A stretch of DNA of 64,000 nucleotides from an uncultured Prevotella sp. (lineage in GTDB: Bacteria > Bacteroidota > Bacteroidia > Bacteroidales > Bacteroidaceae). Made by a program: the position numbers and the translations under genes. Below the pieces are notes generated by a model. The model saw only the letters and a list, made by a program, of their open reading frames with translations. It searched no databases and was not told the DNA's origin. This document shows, piece by piece, positions 35,158-44,476 of the stretch (positions are counted from its first letter, which is position 1; every line of letters starts with the position of its first letter). The stretch is from positions 29,652 through 93,651 of the forward strand of contig ONAE01000008.1 in assembly GCA_900315695.1 (NCBI GenBank), given 5' to 3'.

Positions 35158-35858
35158 TGAACTTTAACGAAGGCGCATACATCTATATCAACAAGCCCTA
35201 CCGGATGTCGAGTTTCGGAGCCCTGGCGCATATCCGCTATGTGGTGTCGAAGCGACTGAAGGTGAAGCGGGTGAAGATGGGGCATGCCGGTACGCTGGAC
35301 CCTCTGGCGACAGGTGTGCTGATCCTTTGTACGGGTAAAGCCACCAAACAGATAGAGCGGCTGCAACAGCACACGAAGGAATATACGGCTACACTGCAGT
35401 TGGGGGCTACTACCCCCAGCTATGATCTGGAGCACGAGGTGGATCAGACTTACCCGACAGCGCATATCACACGTGAGTTGGTCGAACAGACACTGAAGCA
35501 GTTTGTGGGTGACATCATGCAGGTGCCACCACTGTTCTCTGCCTGTAAGGTGGGGGGCGACAGAGCTTATGAGCTGGCTCGACAGGGTAGCGATCATCAG
35601 TTGGCTGCCAAGCCCGTACATATCGATGAGATAGAGTTGCTCGACTTCGACCCGGAGCAGATGCAGCTTCGCATCCGTGTGGTCTGCGGCAAGGGTACCT
35701 ATATCCGTTCGATGGCGCGTGACATCGGTGCTGCCTTAGGCAGTGGTGCTCATCTGACGGCGCTCTGCCGGACACGTGTGGGTGATGTCAGGTTAGAGGA
35801 CTGCCTGACGTTTGATGAGTTCCCCGCATGGCTTGAGGAGGTATTGGAAAAAGAGTAA
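35157..35858 (+). CDS. truB: tRNA pseudouridine(55) synthase
   Basis: 233 aa from ATG 35157, overlapping the uppP stop by one base. The catalytic motif is GHAGTLDPLATGVL, whose Asp makes the nucleophilic attack, and the KPYRMSSFGAL N-terminus is typical. KVGGDRAYELAR and GTYIRSMARDIG match conserved TruB segments. It modifies U55 in the T loop. It lacks a C-terminal PUA extension. Confidence 0.95.
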   Translation: MNFNEGAYIYINKPYRMSSFGALAHIRYVVSKRLKVKRVKMGHAGTLDPLATGVLILCTGKATKQIERLQQHTKEYTATLQLGATTPSYDLEHEVDQTYPTAHITRELVEQTLKQFVGDIMQVPPLFSACKVGGDRAYELARQGSDHQLAAKPVHIDEIELLDFDPEQMQLRIRVVCGKGTYIRSMARDIGAALGSGAHLTALCRTRVGDVRLEDCLTFDEFPAWLEEVLEKE

Positions 35859-35880
35859 AAAAGAAAATAGATCATAGAGA

Positions 35881-36999
35881 ATGAAATTATCGCAGTTTAA
35901 GTTTAAGCTCCCGGAGGAGCAGGTGGCACTGGAGCCGACTTATCATCGTGACGAGTGCCGGCTGATGGTGGCACACCGAAAGAGTGGGAAAATTGAAATG
36001 ACCAAGAAGGACGACAAGGGTAACGACCTGACTGATAAGGAGGGCAAACCCGTCTATATGGATTTCCGGAACATTCTGGATTATTTCGATGAGGATGATA
36101 CGTTTATCTTCAACGATACGAAGGTGTTCCCGGCACGTCTCTACGGTACGAAGGAGAAGACGGATGCCAAGATCGAAGTGTTCCTGCTGCGTGAGCTGAA
36201 CCCGGACCTGCGTTTGTGGGATGTGCTGGTAGAACCGGCACGAAAGATCCGTATCGGTAACAAACTCTTCTTCGAGGATGACGGACCGATGGTGGCTGAG
36301 GTCATCGACAACACCACCAGTCGTGGACGTACGTTGCGTTTCCTCTATGACTGTCCGCATGATGAGTTCAAGCGCGAGCTTTTTGCCTTGGGTGAAGCAC
36401 CTCTGCCCCGTTATATCGTGGACCGACGCCCTGCCAAACCAGAAGACATGGAGCGTTACCAGACTATCTATGCTCAGAAAGAAGGTGCTGTGACGGCTCC
36501 TGCCTCAGGACTCCATTTCAGCCGTGAGCTGCTGAAGCGCATGGAGATTCGCGGCATCAACTTCACGTATATCACGTTGCATTGTGGACTGGGTTGCTTT
36601 GATCCCATTGAGGTGGAGGACCTGACCAAGCATAAGATGTCGTCAGAGCAGATGTTTGTGACGAAGGAGGCCTGTGAGGTGGTGAACAAGACGAAACTGA
36701 ACGGACATCGTGTGTGTGCCGTAGGTGTGAGCACCGCCCGTGCTACGGAGAGTGCAGTAGGTACCGACGGTATGCTGAAGGAATTTGAGGGCTGGACGAA
36801 TAAGTTCATCTTCCCTCCCTATGAGTTCGGCATGTCGAATGCTCTGATTGCCAACTTCTATCATCCTGAGTCAACGATGATGATGACACAGTGCTCGTTT
36901 GGTGGCTATGACCTGGTGTATGAGGCATATAAGCTGGCACTGAAGAACGGTTATATGTTCGGCTGCTATGGTGATGCATTGCTGATACTTGATGATTAG
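35881..36999 (+). CDS. queA: S-adenosylmethionine:tRNA ribosyltransferase-isomerase
   Basis: 372 aa. Family segments: [14 protein letters not shown] at the start, [38 protein letters not shown], and the C-terminal [20 protein letters not shown]. It transfers the ribose of SAM to preQ1 at tRNA position 34 in queuosine synthesis. It is 22 bp after truB, and folK starts inside its last codons. Confidence 0.95.
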   Translation: MKLSQFKFKLPEEQVALEPTYHRDECRLMVAHRKSGKIEMTKKDDKGNDLTDKEGKPVYMDFRNILDYFDEDDTFIFNDTKVFPARLYGTKEKTDAKIEVFLLRELNPDLRLWDVLVEPARKIRIGNKLFFEDDGPMVAEVIDNTTSRGRTLRFLYDCPHDEFKRELFALGEAPLPRYIVDRRPAKPEDMERYQTIYAQKEGAVTAPASGLHFSRELLKRMEIRGINFTYITLHCGLGCFDPIEVEDLTKHKMSSEQMFVTKEACEVVNKTKLNGHRVCAVGVSTARATESAVGTDGMLKEFEGWTNKFIFPPYEFGMSNALIANFYHPESTMMMTQCSFGGYDLVYEAYKLALKNGYMFGCYGDALLILDD

Positions 37000-37381
37000 T
37001 AAACTATATCTGGGATTGGGCTCTAATCTCGGTAATCGTAAAAAGAACCTTGCGTGCGCTATTCGCCTGATAGGCGAAAGGGTAGGCAAGGTTCTTCGCG
37101 TATCATCATTTGTCGAAACCGAACCTTGGGGCTTTGAGTCCAAAAACAACTTCCTCAATGCAGTGATCTGTTGCGAGACGGAGCTTACGCCGCGCCAGGT
37201 GCTGCAAACCACGCAACAGATAGAACGGGATTTGGGCAAGCGCAAGTGCCATGCCACGAGACGCCAAAAAGAAATCAACTATCAGGACCGTCCTATCGAT
37301 ATTGATATCTTACTTTATGACGACCTGATAGTTGATGAACCTGATCTGAAGATCCCTCATCCGCTGATGCAGAACTTGTAG
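36992..37381 (+). CDS. folK: 2-amino-4-hydroxy-6-hydroxymethyldihydropteridine pyrophosphokinase, C-terminally shortened
   Basis: 129 aa from ATG 36992. N-terminus [15 protein letters not shown], substrate segment [16 protein letters not shown], the metal-binding DxD in [10 protein letters not shown], and IPHPLM with its His are all present. The chain then ends MQNL. HPPK proteins normally continue for 20-30 residues (R-x-F-V-x-x-P-L-x-E-I), which include a conserved Arg and the last strand/helix. None of the three frames downstream restores this segment. The gene also overlaps the end of the convergent porin gene by 25 bp. It may be impaired or active in reduced form. Its start overlaps queA by 8 nt. 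Confidence 0.8.
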   Translation: MISKLYLGLGSNLGNRKKNLACAIRLIGERVGKVLRVSSFVETEPWGFESKNNFLNAVICCETELTPRQVLQTTQQIERDLGKRKCHATRRQKEINYQDRPIDIDILLYDDLIVDEPDLKIPHPLMQNL

Positions 37382-38736
37382 TCAAGACCTATGCCGATCA
37401 CGTGGTTCGTGCGGCTGTAGGTCTCTGTACCAGTATAGGGCGTGCCCATATAGTTGGTCTGTGTCTTGTTATAGTTGCTGTAAAGTGAGCAGAAGTAGCT
37501 TACGTTCAGACGGGCTTTCTCAGTGATGTTCCAGGCACCGCCTAAGCCTAACGACCAGCTGTCGCAAGCGAAAGAGGTGTTCTGCTGATACTCGTCAGAC
37601 AAACCGTAGTCAGTACGCTGACCGCCACAGCTGATGGTGAACTTCTTGTTGATGTCGTACTCTATACCTGCAAGGAACTCGTTTGTGCCATGTTCCAAGG
37701 TCTTCTGACGGTCGTTAGCCATCTTGGCATGCCTATCATCGAAGAAGTGGTATTCGAGGGCGGCACGAAGCTGCGGGGTGAAGTTGTAGCCTACTGCCAC
37801 AGCCAACAGTGAGGGCATGTCGTAGCGCGTCTCGGCACCGTCTTGATAAGCCGCAACCTTGTCGCCAAACATCTGGAGGGCGGCAGCCCCTTCGATATAG
37901 GGCATCTTGGCAGCCGTTTCAGGATCCGTGTTCTTGATGCGTGCTGAGAGCGTACGTGTGTCGTTCTCTGTGGCAATCTTGGTACGGAACTCATAGCGGG
38001 CACTGATGGTCAGGTCGTCATTGTGGTAGTCGAAACTGACAATCGGAGCAAATCCCCAACCGCGCTGGATGCAGTCGAGCTGCAGGTCGAGCAGGTCAAC
38101 ATTTGCGGGAACGGCAGTCATATTCGCATTCACGAAGCCACGATTGTAACCGTCGTAGTAGTTCGCTCTGATACCAATGGCAGCAGAGAAATTGTCATTG
38201 ATCTTGCGGGTGATGTTAAACTGACCACCGTAGATATACTGCTTACCCTTCATATTGGCACTGTAGTTGTATTTATCAGGCGTCATGCCGGCTTGTGCCA
38301 GCATGGCACGGATGGGTACTTCGAACATGGGGATGCCTTCATCGTATTCTACGAAGCCACCACTACCTACGATGCCAATCATGGCGGAGAAGGCCCAATT
38401 CTCTTTTTTGTAAGAAGCGAAGAGGGCTGGCACGATAGGAGCAGAAGCTACTCCTTCGTATTTCTTGTTGAAGTCTGTGCCAAGATACTTGGGAATACTT
38501 AACTCGATGTTGCGTTTCTGCCAGGGTTTCTGGAAGTTGATTGACAGTTGGAAACCTTCATGTCCCCAGGCGAGACCTGCAGGGTTACTGTAAGCGGCAT
38601 CAATCTCCGTCGTAGCACCACGTGCAAACATACGGTCGAAGGCTATGTGATAATTTGTGTTGGTCATCAGACCGCCTGCTGAGGCGGTGATGAAAGTCAA
38701 GGCGCAGAGGGCCGTAAACAATAGTTTTCTCATCAT
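37357..38736 (-). CDS. OmpP1/FadL/TodX family outer-membrane transporter
   Basis: 459 aa. Signal peptide KLLFTALCALTFITASA, then the FadL-type hatch region GGLMTNTNYHIAFDRMFARGATTEIDAAYSNPAGLAW-like (residues 21-57, with the NPAGLA hallmark) and an amphipathic barrel. The family imports hydrophobic compounds such as fatty acids. The expected end is an aromatic residue (GIGLDYKF), but here CISG follows; these extra codons lie in the overlap with folK. It has its own promoter. Confidence 0.82.
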   Translation of the reverse strand: MMRKLLFTALCALTFITASAGGLMTNTNYHIAFDRMFARGATTEIDAAYSNPAGLAWGHEGFQLSINFQKPWQKRNIELSIPKYLGTDFNKKYEGVASAPIVPALFASYKKENWAFSAMIGIVGSGGFVEYDEGIPMFEVPIRAMLAQAGMTPDKYNYSANMKGKQYIYGGQFNITRKINDNFSAAIGIRANYYDGYNRGFVNANMTAVPANVDLLDLQLDCIQRGWGFAPIVSFDYHNDDLTISARYEFRTKIATENDTRTLSARIKNTDPETAAKMPYIEGAAALQMFGDKVAAYQDGAETRYDMPSLLAVAVGYNFTPQLRAALEYHFFDDRHAKMANDRQKTLEHGTNEFLAGIEYDINKKFTISCGGQRTDYGLSDEYQQNTSFACDSWSLGLGGAWNITEKARLNVSYFCSLYSNYNKTQTNYMGTPYTGTETYSRTNHVIGIGLDYKFCISG

Positions 38737-38765
38737 TTGTATCGATTCTAATAGTTTTCAGGCCG

Positions 38766-38773
38766 CAAAGGTA
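38766..38773 (-). promoter_or_regulatory. Promoter -7 element TACCTTTG for the FadL-type gene
   Basis: The minus-strand TACCTTTG lies 29 bp before the ATG at 38736. It falls in the 99-bp gap between this gene and cmk. Confidence 0.6.
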
Positions 38774-38835
38774 ATAAAAAAACTAATAGAAACCGAAAAA
38801 ATGATGAGAAAATTGCGTAAAGTGAACAAAATCGT

Positions 38836-39525
38836 TTACGCTGTCCTTTCGTTAAAACGATCGAGAAGCCACTGTTTTTGTTCGGCGATGGTCATATTCG
38901 AGTTGTCGAGTTCGATGGCATCATCAGCCTTCCGTAAAGGGCTTACCTCACGATGAGAGTCGATATAGTCGCGCTCCTGCACGTTCTTTAGAATGTCATC
39001 GTAGTCGGCGGGCATCCCCTTGGCCTTCAGCTCGTCGAAACGACGCTGGGCACGGACTTCTGCACTGGCGGTGACGAAGATCTTCAGTTCGGCATCAGGG
39101 AAGACGGTCGTACCGATGTCGCGGCCATCCATCACCACCCCTTTGTCCTTTCCCATCTGTTGCTGTTGGGCCACCATGGCTGTACGTACAAAACCGACAG
39201 CGGCGATGGGACTGACGTGATTGCTGACTTCCAAAGAACGGATCTGATCCTCCACGCGTACATTATTAAGATAAGTGTCGGGACGACCTGTGTCTGTATT
39301 GAATTTGAAACTGATCTGGATGTTAGGCATCTCCTGTTCCAGTTTGGTGATCTTGACGCTACCATCCTCATTAAAGAGGTTGTGTTGGAGGGCATAGAGC
39401 GTAACAGAACGATACATGGCGCCTGTATCTACATACACATAGCCTACTTCACGGGCTAGATCCTTGGCCATCGTGCTCTTTCCGCAGGAGCTGTGGCCAT
39501 CGATTGCAATTGTTATTTTTTTCAT
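38836..39525 (-). CDS. cmk: Cytidylate kinase
   Basis: 229 aa. P-loop [19 protein letters not shown], then [16 protein letters not shown], and the substrate-binding [15 protein letters not shown]. It phosphorylates CMP and dCMP. The start overlaps the porQ stop by 4 nt. A porQ-cmk order is also found in Porphyromonas gingivalis. Confidence 0.95.
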   Translation of the reverse strand: MKKITIAIDGHSSCGKSTMAKDLAREVGYVYVDTGAMYRSVTLYALQHNLFNEDGSVKITKLEQEMPNIQISFKFNTDTGRPDTYLNNVRVEDQIRSLEVSNHVSPIAAVGFVRTAMVAQQQQMGKDKGVVMDGRDIGTTVFPDAELKIFVTASAEVRAQRRFDELKAKGMPADYDDILKNVQERDYIDSHREVSPLRKADDAIELDNSNMTIAEQKQWLLDRFNERTA

Positions 39526-40529
39526 AATGCGTAAGATAAATTAATCAATATGGATGAGGCACTGACATGATATTTGCCATAGGCCACATGGAGTTTGAAA
39601 CGCTCCAGCTGAAGACCGGCACCAGCAGAGAAACCAGCCCCGTGGGAAGAGGCTCCCTCGCTGTCGTTGATCTTCATCTGGTCGGCTCGGCGGAAGTTAT
39701 AACCCGCAGCAACATAGATGTTACGTCCCAACAAGATATCGGCTCCGACGGCAAAATGATGCCCGAAACCTTCGCTCCAGTCATTGAGCCGACTGAGTGT
39801 GACAGAAAGTCGGAAGGGAGATTGACCAATGCGCTTCGTGGCTCCCACCTGCAGATCCAAGGGGATGCGCTCGAAATGATCGTCGTATGCTTTGACCTGT
39901 CCTCCCAAGTTGCGTGCTACAGCCGAAAGACTGAGGTCGTGGTCTTCGTCGAAGTAGTTGAGGCCTAAATCCACTGCTACCGCCAACGCATTGTAGCCTG
40001 CGATATAAGAGGTGATAAACTTCGCTGTGACACCACCGCTAAATTGGTTTGTGAGGGCGTATGCAAAGGTTCCGCCAACGGCAATATCACGTGCAGAGAA
40101 CGTACCCAGCTGCTGACCATCAGCCGTGGTCTGTTTGAGGGTGCCGTAGTCCATATACTGTGCCGTGACGCCCCAGGTACCTCTGTCGCCGGCACCTTTC
40201 ATAAAGGCGGCACTGGCATTCTTGGCTCCTTCCATGTAGGTCATGAAATTGAGGTTGATGCTCTTGTCGCTGACACCATTGATCAAGGATGGGTTATGGA
40301 AGATGAGGGCAGGGTCGTCGTCGGTGAGTGTGATGTTGTCGCCACCGACAGCTGCTACATGTGCACTGACGGGCAATCGGAGGAAGTTGTAGGAGGTGGT
40401 GCTTTCCTGTGAGACGGCGGTGAGATGTGAGAAAATGGAAGTAAGAAGTATGCTCCACAGCCGTAGGAACAGATGACCATAGGCTCTGCTCTTGAATGAC
40501 TTGTTGGTCTTGTACTTTTCACTTCTCAT
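39522..40529 (-). CDS. porQ: Type IX secretion system protein PorQ
   Basis: 335 aa. Beta-rich outer-membrane protein with the PorQ pattern: [34 protein letters not shown] and ending in a barrel strand. PorQ helps attach type IX cargo at the cell surface with PorU, PorV and PorZ. The N-terminus is long for a signal peptide: about 22 basic residues precede the hydrophobic core [17 protein letters not shown]. The start codon itself lies inside a polypurine heptad repeat, so the true start is uncertain, though no later ATG precedes the core. It is co-transcribed with cmk. Confidence 0.88.
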   Translation of the reverse strand: MRSEKYKTNKSFKSRAYGHLFLRLWSILLTSIFSHLTAVSQESTTSYNFLRLPVSAHVAAVGGDNITLTDDDPALIFHNPSLINGVSDKSINLNFMTYMEGAKNASAAFMKGAGDRGTWGVTAQYMDYGTLKQTTADGQQLGTFSARDIAVGGTFAYALTNQFSGGVTAKFITSYIAGYNALAVAVDLGLNYFDEDHDLSLSAVARNLGGQVKAYDDHFERIPLDLQVGATKRIGQSPFRLSVTLSRLNDWSEGFGHHFAVGADILLGRNIYVAAGYNFRRADQMKINDSEGASSHGAGFSAGAGLQLERFKLHVAYGKYHVSASSILINLSYAL

Positions 40530-40620
40530 TCCTTTTTTTTCTTAAGTTGGGCGCAAAATTACGAAATATTTCTTAATTTATTAACCTTTTCACTTCTCAC
40601 TTCTCACTTTTCACTTCTTT
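40514..40620. repeat. Polypurine heptad repeats around the porQ/tonB intergenic region
   Basis: On the minus strand GAAGTGA/GAAAAGT-type heptads occur as a cluster at 40620-40587 (four to five units) and again at 40530-40514, where they include the porQ start codon. The units differ only A/G at single positions. Between the clusters lies the porQ promoter. Confidence 0.6.
40554..40561 (-). promoter_or_regulatory. Promoter -7 element TAATTTTG for porQ-cmk
   Basis: The minus-strand TAATTTTG, followed by CGCCC, lies 24 bp before the porQ ATG. The same TAATTTTGCGCCC string precedes the radical SAM gene. Confidence 0.6.
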
Positions 40621-40624
40621 TTTA

Positions 40625-40632
40625 TATCTTTG
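40625..40632 (+). promoter_or_regulatory. Promoter -7 element TATCTTTG for the tonB-type gene
   Basis: TATCTTTG followed by CATCCG lies 41 bp before the ATG at 40674. The region just upstream is the polypurine repeat. Confidence 0.6.
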
Positions 40633-40673
40633 CATCCGATTTAAAGATATAACGGCAGAATGCCGGATTTATT

Positions 40674-41372
40674 ATGGAAGTCAAGAAAAGTCGCGGGGCA
40701 GATCTGGAGAACCTGCGGGTGCAAGGGTTCCTCTTGGGATTGATAGTTGTACTCGCAGCCATGTTTGTTGCCTTGGAATGGAACAGTACTGACAGCGGTT
40801 GGGCTTTCTTTGAGACAGACGATGACCTGGAAGCTGAGATGGAGCTCTCTCCGCTGAAACGTGATAAGGATGAGATTCCGATGATGCTCCCCCAGGAACA
40901 GAAGGTGGAACAGCCTAAATCGGAACAGTTAAATCTGGTGGACGACGATGTGGAACTGACCTTTGAACCTGAACCAGTAGAACGTCCAGAGGATTTGAAA
41001 GATCAGAAAGATACCGAAGAGCAAGATAAACCAGAGGTCGTGGATATGTACAACGAACCAGTGGATTTCCGTGTGGTGGAAGATCTGCCACAATTCCCAG
41101 GAGGAGCCTCGGAGTTTATGAAGTGGTTGACGAGAAATCTGAAGTATCCGGCCTCTGCCCAGAATAAAAAGATAAAGGGCAGGGTGGTTGCACAGTTTAT
41201 CGTGAATACCGACGGTAGTGTGAGTGATCTGGAACTGACGGAACACCTGGAGGCCGCTTGTGACCGCGAGGTGTTGCGTGTGTTGCGGATGATGCCGAAA
41301 TGGCAGGCTGGCGTGATGAATGCCAAGCCTTGTCGGACTAAAGTCTGCATACCAATAGTGTTTAATCTATAA
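40674..41372 (+). CDS. TonB family energy transducer
   Basis: 232 aa. One transmembrane helix near 18-36 (GFLLGLIVVLAAMFVALEW), a periplasmic acidic/Pro spacer (EPEPVERPEDLKDQKDTEE), and a C-terminal TonB domain starting VEDLPQFPGGASEFMKWL and continuing YPASAQNKKIKGRVVAQF and VLRMMPKWQAG. It transmits proton-motive force to TonB-dependent receptors. The ExbB/ExbD genes that would power it lie about 2 kb downstream, separated by three other loci. It is 8 bp before the prenyl synthase gene. Confidence 0.9.
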   Translation: MEVKKSRGADLENLRVQGFLLGLIVVLAAMFVALEWNSTDSGWAFFETDDDLEAEMELSPLKRDKDEIPMMLPQEQKVEQPKSEQLNLVDDDVELTFEPEPVERPEDLKDQKDTEEQDKPEVVDMYNEPVDFRVVEDLPQFPGGASEFMKWLTRNLKYPASAQNKKIKGRVVAQFIVNTDGSVSDLELTEHLEAACDREVLRVLRMMPKWQAGVMNAKPCRTKVCIPIVFNL

Positions 41373-41380
41373 GAAATAAT

Positions 41381-42355
41381 ATGTATCAATCAGAAGAACT
41401 ACTTCAGAAGGTAAATGAAGCGCTTGATGGTCTGGCATACGACCGTAAGCCTTATACCTTGTATGAACCTATCAAGTATGTGCTCGCTATCGGCGGCAAG
41501 CGTGTGCGTCCGGTGCTGATGCTCCTGGCCTACAATCTATATAAGGATGACCCATTACGGATCATGACTCAGGCCATAGGCTTGGAGACCTATCACAATT
41601 TTACATTGTTGCACGATGACCTGATGGATCATGCTGATATGCGTCGCGGTCATGAGACTGTACACAAACATTGGACCCCCAACCAAGCCATCCTCTCAGG
41701 TGATACGATGTTGCTGCAGGCTTTTGAACGTATAGAGGATTGTGAGGTGGATAAGGTAAAAGACGTGTTCGCCACTTTCTTGGTGACAACCTATGAGGTG
41801 GGTGAAGGACAACAGCTCGATGTTGAATATGAGACACGTGATGACGTGCACGAGGAGGACTATATTGAGATGATCCGTCTGAAGACCAGTGTGCTGATTG
41901 CCTGTGCTGTAAAAATAGGAGCTATTCTGGCAGGCGCCTCCAAGGAGGATCAGGAGAACCTCTATAAGTTCGGAGAACAGATTGGACTTGCTTTCCAGCT
42001 TCAGGATGACCTGCTTGATGTGTATGGCGATCCGAAGGTGTTCGGAAAGAATATTGGAGGCGATATCACTTCCAATAAGAAGACTTATATGCTGATTAAT
42101 GCACTGAATCTGGCTAATGAGGCACAGCGGAAGGAACTGGAAAACTGGATTGCTGCCAAAGATTTTGACCGCAACGAGAAGGTGCAGGCTGTCACGAAGC
42201 TATATGATGAGATCGGCATCCGTCAGCTCTGTGAGCGCAAGATGGATGAGTGTTATGATCGTGCTCTGGAATTTCTGGCAAAGGTCAAGGTGTCAGAAGA
42301 GCGTAAGAAAGAGATCAAGGCTTACGCAGCAGAGATGATGACACGTCAGAGTTGA
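41381..42355 (+). CDS. Polyprenyl synthetase (trans-isoprenyl diphosphate synthase)
   Basis: 324 aa, all helical. First Asp-rich motif LLHDDLMDHADMRRG, second motif FQLQDDLLDVYGD, and GGKRVRPVLMLLAY near the start. It condenses IPP with allylic diphosphates to make the C15-C20 or longer chains used for menaquinone or carrier lipids. Chain length cannot be decided here. tatD begins on the last base of its stop. Confidence 0.9.
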   Translation: MYQSEELLQKVNEALDGLAYDRKPYTLYEPIKYVLAIGGKRVRPVLMLLAYNLYKDDPLRIMTQAIGLETYHNFTLLHDDLMDHADMRRGHETVHKHWTPNQAILSGDTMLLQAFERIEDCEVDKVKDVFATFLVTTYEVGEGQQLDVEYETRDDVHEEDYIEMIRLKTSVLIACAVKIGAILAGASKEDQENLYKFGEQIGLAFQLQDDLLDVYGDPKVFGKNIGGDITSNKKTYMLINALNLANEAQRKELENWIAAKDFDRNEKVQAVTKLYDEIGIRQLCERKMDECYDRALEFLAKVKVSEERKKEIKAYAAEMMTRQS

Positions 42356-43134
42356 TGCGATTCATTGATACCCATTGTCACCTCGACGGTGAGGAGTTCC
42401 TCGACGATCTCGAAGCCGTTGTTGCCTGTGCCCGCGAGGCAGGGGTAGGTGCTATCGGCATTCCTGGCATCGATCTGTCTTCGTGTGATACGGTGTTGGC
42501 GATGTGCCGGCGGTATCCTGGCTACTGTTATCCGATGTTGGGTCTTCATCCTGAAGAGGTGAAGGCAGACTGGCAGGCTATTCTGGATCAGATCAAACCG
42601 AGGCTTAGTGATCCTCAGATCATTGCTATTGGTGAGGTGGGGCTTGATTTCTACTGGAGTCGTGAGTTTGAACAGGCTCAGTTGGCAGCCTTTGAGGAAC
42701 AGGTGAGATGGTCGGTTGAGCTCCGGCTCCCATTGATGATCCATTGCAGGAAGGCCCAGAATGAACTGGTGACCATTCTGAAACGTTATAAGAATGATTT
42801 GCCTGGTGGCGTGTTCCATTGTTTTACCGGCAATGAGCAAGAGGCCAGGGAACTCCTGCAGTTTGAGCGCTTTGTGCTCGGTGTCGGGGGCGTGTTGACT
42901 TTCAAGAAATCGCATCTGCCGGAAGTGCTCCCAGCCTGTGTGCCGCTTGACAGGATCGTGCTGGAGACAGATGCCCCCTATATGGCACCTGTGCCCATGC
43001 GAGGAAAACGTAACGAACCTGCTTTCGTGGCCTACGTCTTGCAACGTCTGGCGGAGGTTTATGGCGTGGATGCAGAGACAGTGGCGAACCAGACAAACGA
43101 GAACTGCGAAAAAATATTAAATATAACTCTATAA
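42355..43134 (+). CDS. TatD family metal-dependent deoxyribonuclease
   Basis: 259 aa from ATG 42355. Metal ligands IDTHCHLDG at the start, GEVGLDFYW near 95, MIHCRKA near 130, VFHCFTGN near 155, and LETDAPYMAP near 205. TatD enzymes are TIM-barrel 3'-5' nucleases acting on DNA or RNA. It is coupled to the prenyl synthase gene by overlap. Confidence 0.93.
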   Translation: MRFIDTHCHLDGEEFLDDLEAVVACAREAGVGAIGIPGIDLSSCDTVLAMCRRYPGYCYPMLGLHPEEVKADWQAILDQIKPRLSDPQIIAIGEVGLDFYWSREFEQAQLAAFEEQVRWSVELRLPLMIHCRKAQNELVTILKRYKNDLPGGVFHCFTGNEQEARELLQFERFVLGVGGVLTFKKSHLPEVLPACVPLDRIVLETDAPYMAPVPMRGKRNEPAFVAYVLQRLAEVYGVDAETVANQTNENCEKILNITL

Positions 43135-43159
43135 ACAGCAGAATGTGCGGTAAAAATGC

Positions 43160-43167
43160 TACCTTTG
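43160..43167 (+). promoter_or_regulatory. Promoter -7 element TACCTTTG for tRNA-Ser
   Basis: TACCTTTG lies 17 bp before the first tRNA base. This fits a short 5' leader removed by RNase P. Confidence 0.6.
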
Positions 43168-43184
43168 CATCCGCAAAAACGCAA

Positions 43185-43272
43185 GGAGAGGTGCTCGAGT
43201 GGCTGAAGAGGCACGCCTGGAAAGCGTGTAATCGTCAAAAGCGATTCGGGGGTTCGAATCCCCCTCTCTCCG
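43185..43272 (+). tRNA. tRNA-Ser (anticodon GGA)
   Basis: An 88-nt class II tRNA. The acceptor stem GGAGAGG pairs with TCTCTCC (one G-T), the anticodon stem CACGC/GCGTG holds the loop CTGGAAA with anticodon GGA, a long variable arm follows (TAATCGTCAAAAGCGATTC), and the T arm is GGGGG-TTCGAAT-CCCCC. The discriminator is G, correct for serine. CCA is not encoded. Confidence 0.96.
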
Positions 43273-43289
43273 CAGAATATTGATAAGTT

Positions 43290-44123
43290 ATGAAAAGACT
43301 GATTATTCTGTTTTCACTGATAGGTTTGCTTTGTATTACGCAAACTGCCATTGCCCAAGATAGGTCTAAGCAAGATACTGTGCTTGTTGCCGATACCTCA
43401 GTAACGGCTGGCGCTGCAGCTTTGAACGATTCATTGGGTACGGATCTGTTGCTGGCTGAAGATCCGGATGGAGAAGTTGAGGAGGGCGGTTTCCACAAAC
43501 AGTTGAAAACCAAGTTTATCGATGGTAACGTCGGCTTTATGTCACTGGTGGCTCTGGCTTTGGTGTTAGGCCTAGCCTTTTGTATCGAACGCATCATCTA
43601 TCTGACGCTGTCGGAGATCAAAGCGCGTAAGTTGATGGAAGATATCGAGAGTCGTCTGCAGGCAGATGATGTGGAAGGTGCCAAGACGCTTTGTCGGAAT
43701 ACACGTGGTCCTGTGGCAAGTGTGTGCTATCAGGGCTTGTTGCATATCAATCAGCCCATGGATGCCATAGAGCGTAGCATTGCGAACTTCGGTGGATTGC
43801 AGGCGGCAAATCTGGAAAAGGGCTGCTCGTGGATCAAGTTGTTCATCGCTATGGCCCCGTCATTAGGATTCCTCGGAACCGTGATAGGTATGGTGATGGC
43901 GTTTGACCAGATCCAGCAGGCTGGTGACATCGGTCCTACGATTGTGGCTCAGGGTATGAAGGTGGCACTGATCACGACGATTTTCGGTATCGTGGTGGCG
44001 CTGATCCTGCAGTTGTTCTATAGCTATATCCTTTCCAAGATCGAGCGCCTGACGGCACAGATGGAGGAGTCGGCCATTACGCTGATGGATATGATTACTG
44101 TCTATAAAAATAAGAAAGCATGA
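43290..44123 (+). CDS. ExbB/TolQ/MotA family proton channel
   Basis: 277 aa. Signal-like N-terminus (ILFSLIGLLCITQTAIAQ) and an acidic periplasmic segment, both common in Bacteroidota ExbB. Transmembrane helices are near 80-98, 170-192 and 212-235. The conserved channel helix reads IAMAPSLGFLGTVIGMVMAF. With ExbD it forms the proton-driven motor for TonB. It starts 17 bp after the tRNA, and the downstream gene overlaps by 4 nt. Confidence 0.92.
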   Translation: MKRLIILFSLIGLLCITQTAIAQDRSKQDTVLVADTSVTAGAAALNDSLGTDLLLAEDPDGEVEEGGFHKQLKTKFIDGNVGFMSLVALALVLGLAFCIERIIYLTLSEIKARKLMEDIESRLQADDVEGAKTLCRNTRGPVASVCYQGLLHINQPMDAIERSIANFGGLQAANLEKGCSWIKLFIAMAPSLGFLGTVIGMVMAFDQIQQAGDIGPTIVAQGMKVALITTIFGIVVALILQLFYSYILSKIERLTAQMEESAITLMDMITVYKNKKA

Positions 44124-44476
44124 GTTTGGTATCGCCTTTCTTCGCAGATCTGATGCTGGGGTTGATGTATTTGATGCTGGCGTTCGCTATCGGTGTGACA
44201 GCCTGGTCGGTATGGCATACGCTCCGTAGTCGAAGAAAAGGTGATGATATCGTTAATGGTGTGCCGGCTGGTCGTATTGGCTGGTGTGTCGCTATCGGAC
44301 TGATCGCCTGTCTGGTACTGACTTTCCTCTTAGGTTCATCTTCGCCTGTCATGACGAATGGGGTGCGCTTTTCTGATACCTTCTGGCTGAAGACGACCGA
44401 TATGTTTATCTATACCTCAATCCTATTGATTATCGGATGTTTCGTAAGCGCTATCGTCAGCAAATTCCGGAGCTGA
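44120..44476 (+). CDS. Small membrane protein between exbB and exbD, unknown function
   Basis: 118 aa with three predicted transmembrane helices (LMLGLMYLMLAFAIGVTAW, GWCVAIGLIACLVLTFLLG, TSILLIIGCFVSAIV). No motif is recognised. It is translationally coupled on both sides (4-nt overlap with exbB, 40-nt overlap with exbD), which argues for a subunit or assembly factor of the ExbBD motor. Confidence 0.8.
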   Translation: MSLVSPFFADLMLGLMYLMLAFAIGVTAWSVWHTLRSRRKGDDIVNGVPAGRIGWCVAIGLIACLVLTFLLGSSSPVMTNGVRFSDTFWLKTTDMFIYTSILLIIGCFVSAIVSKFRS

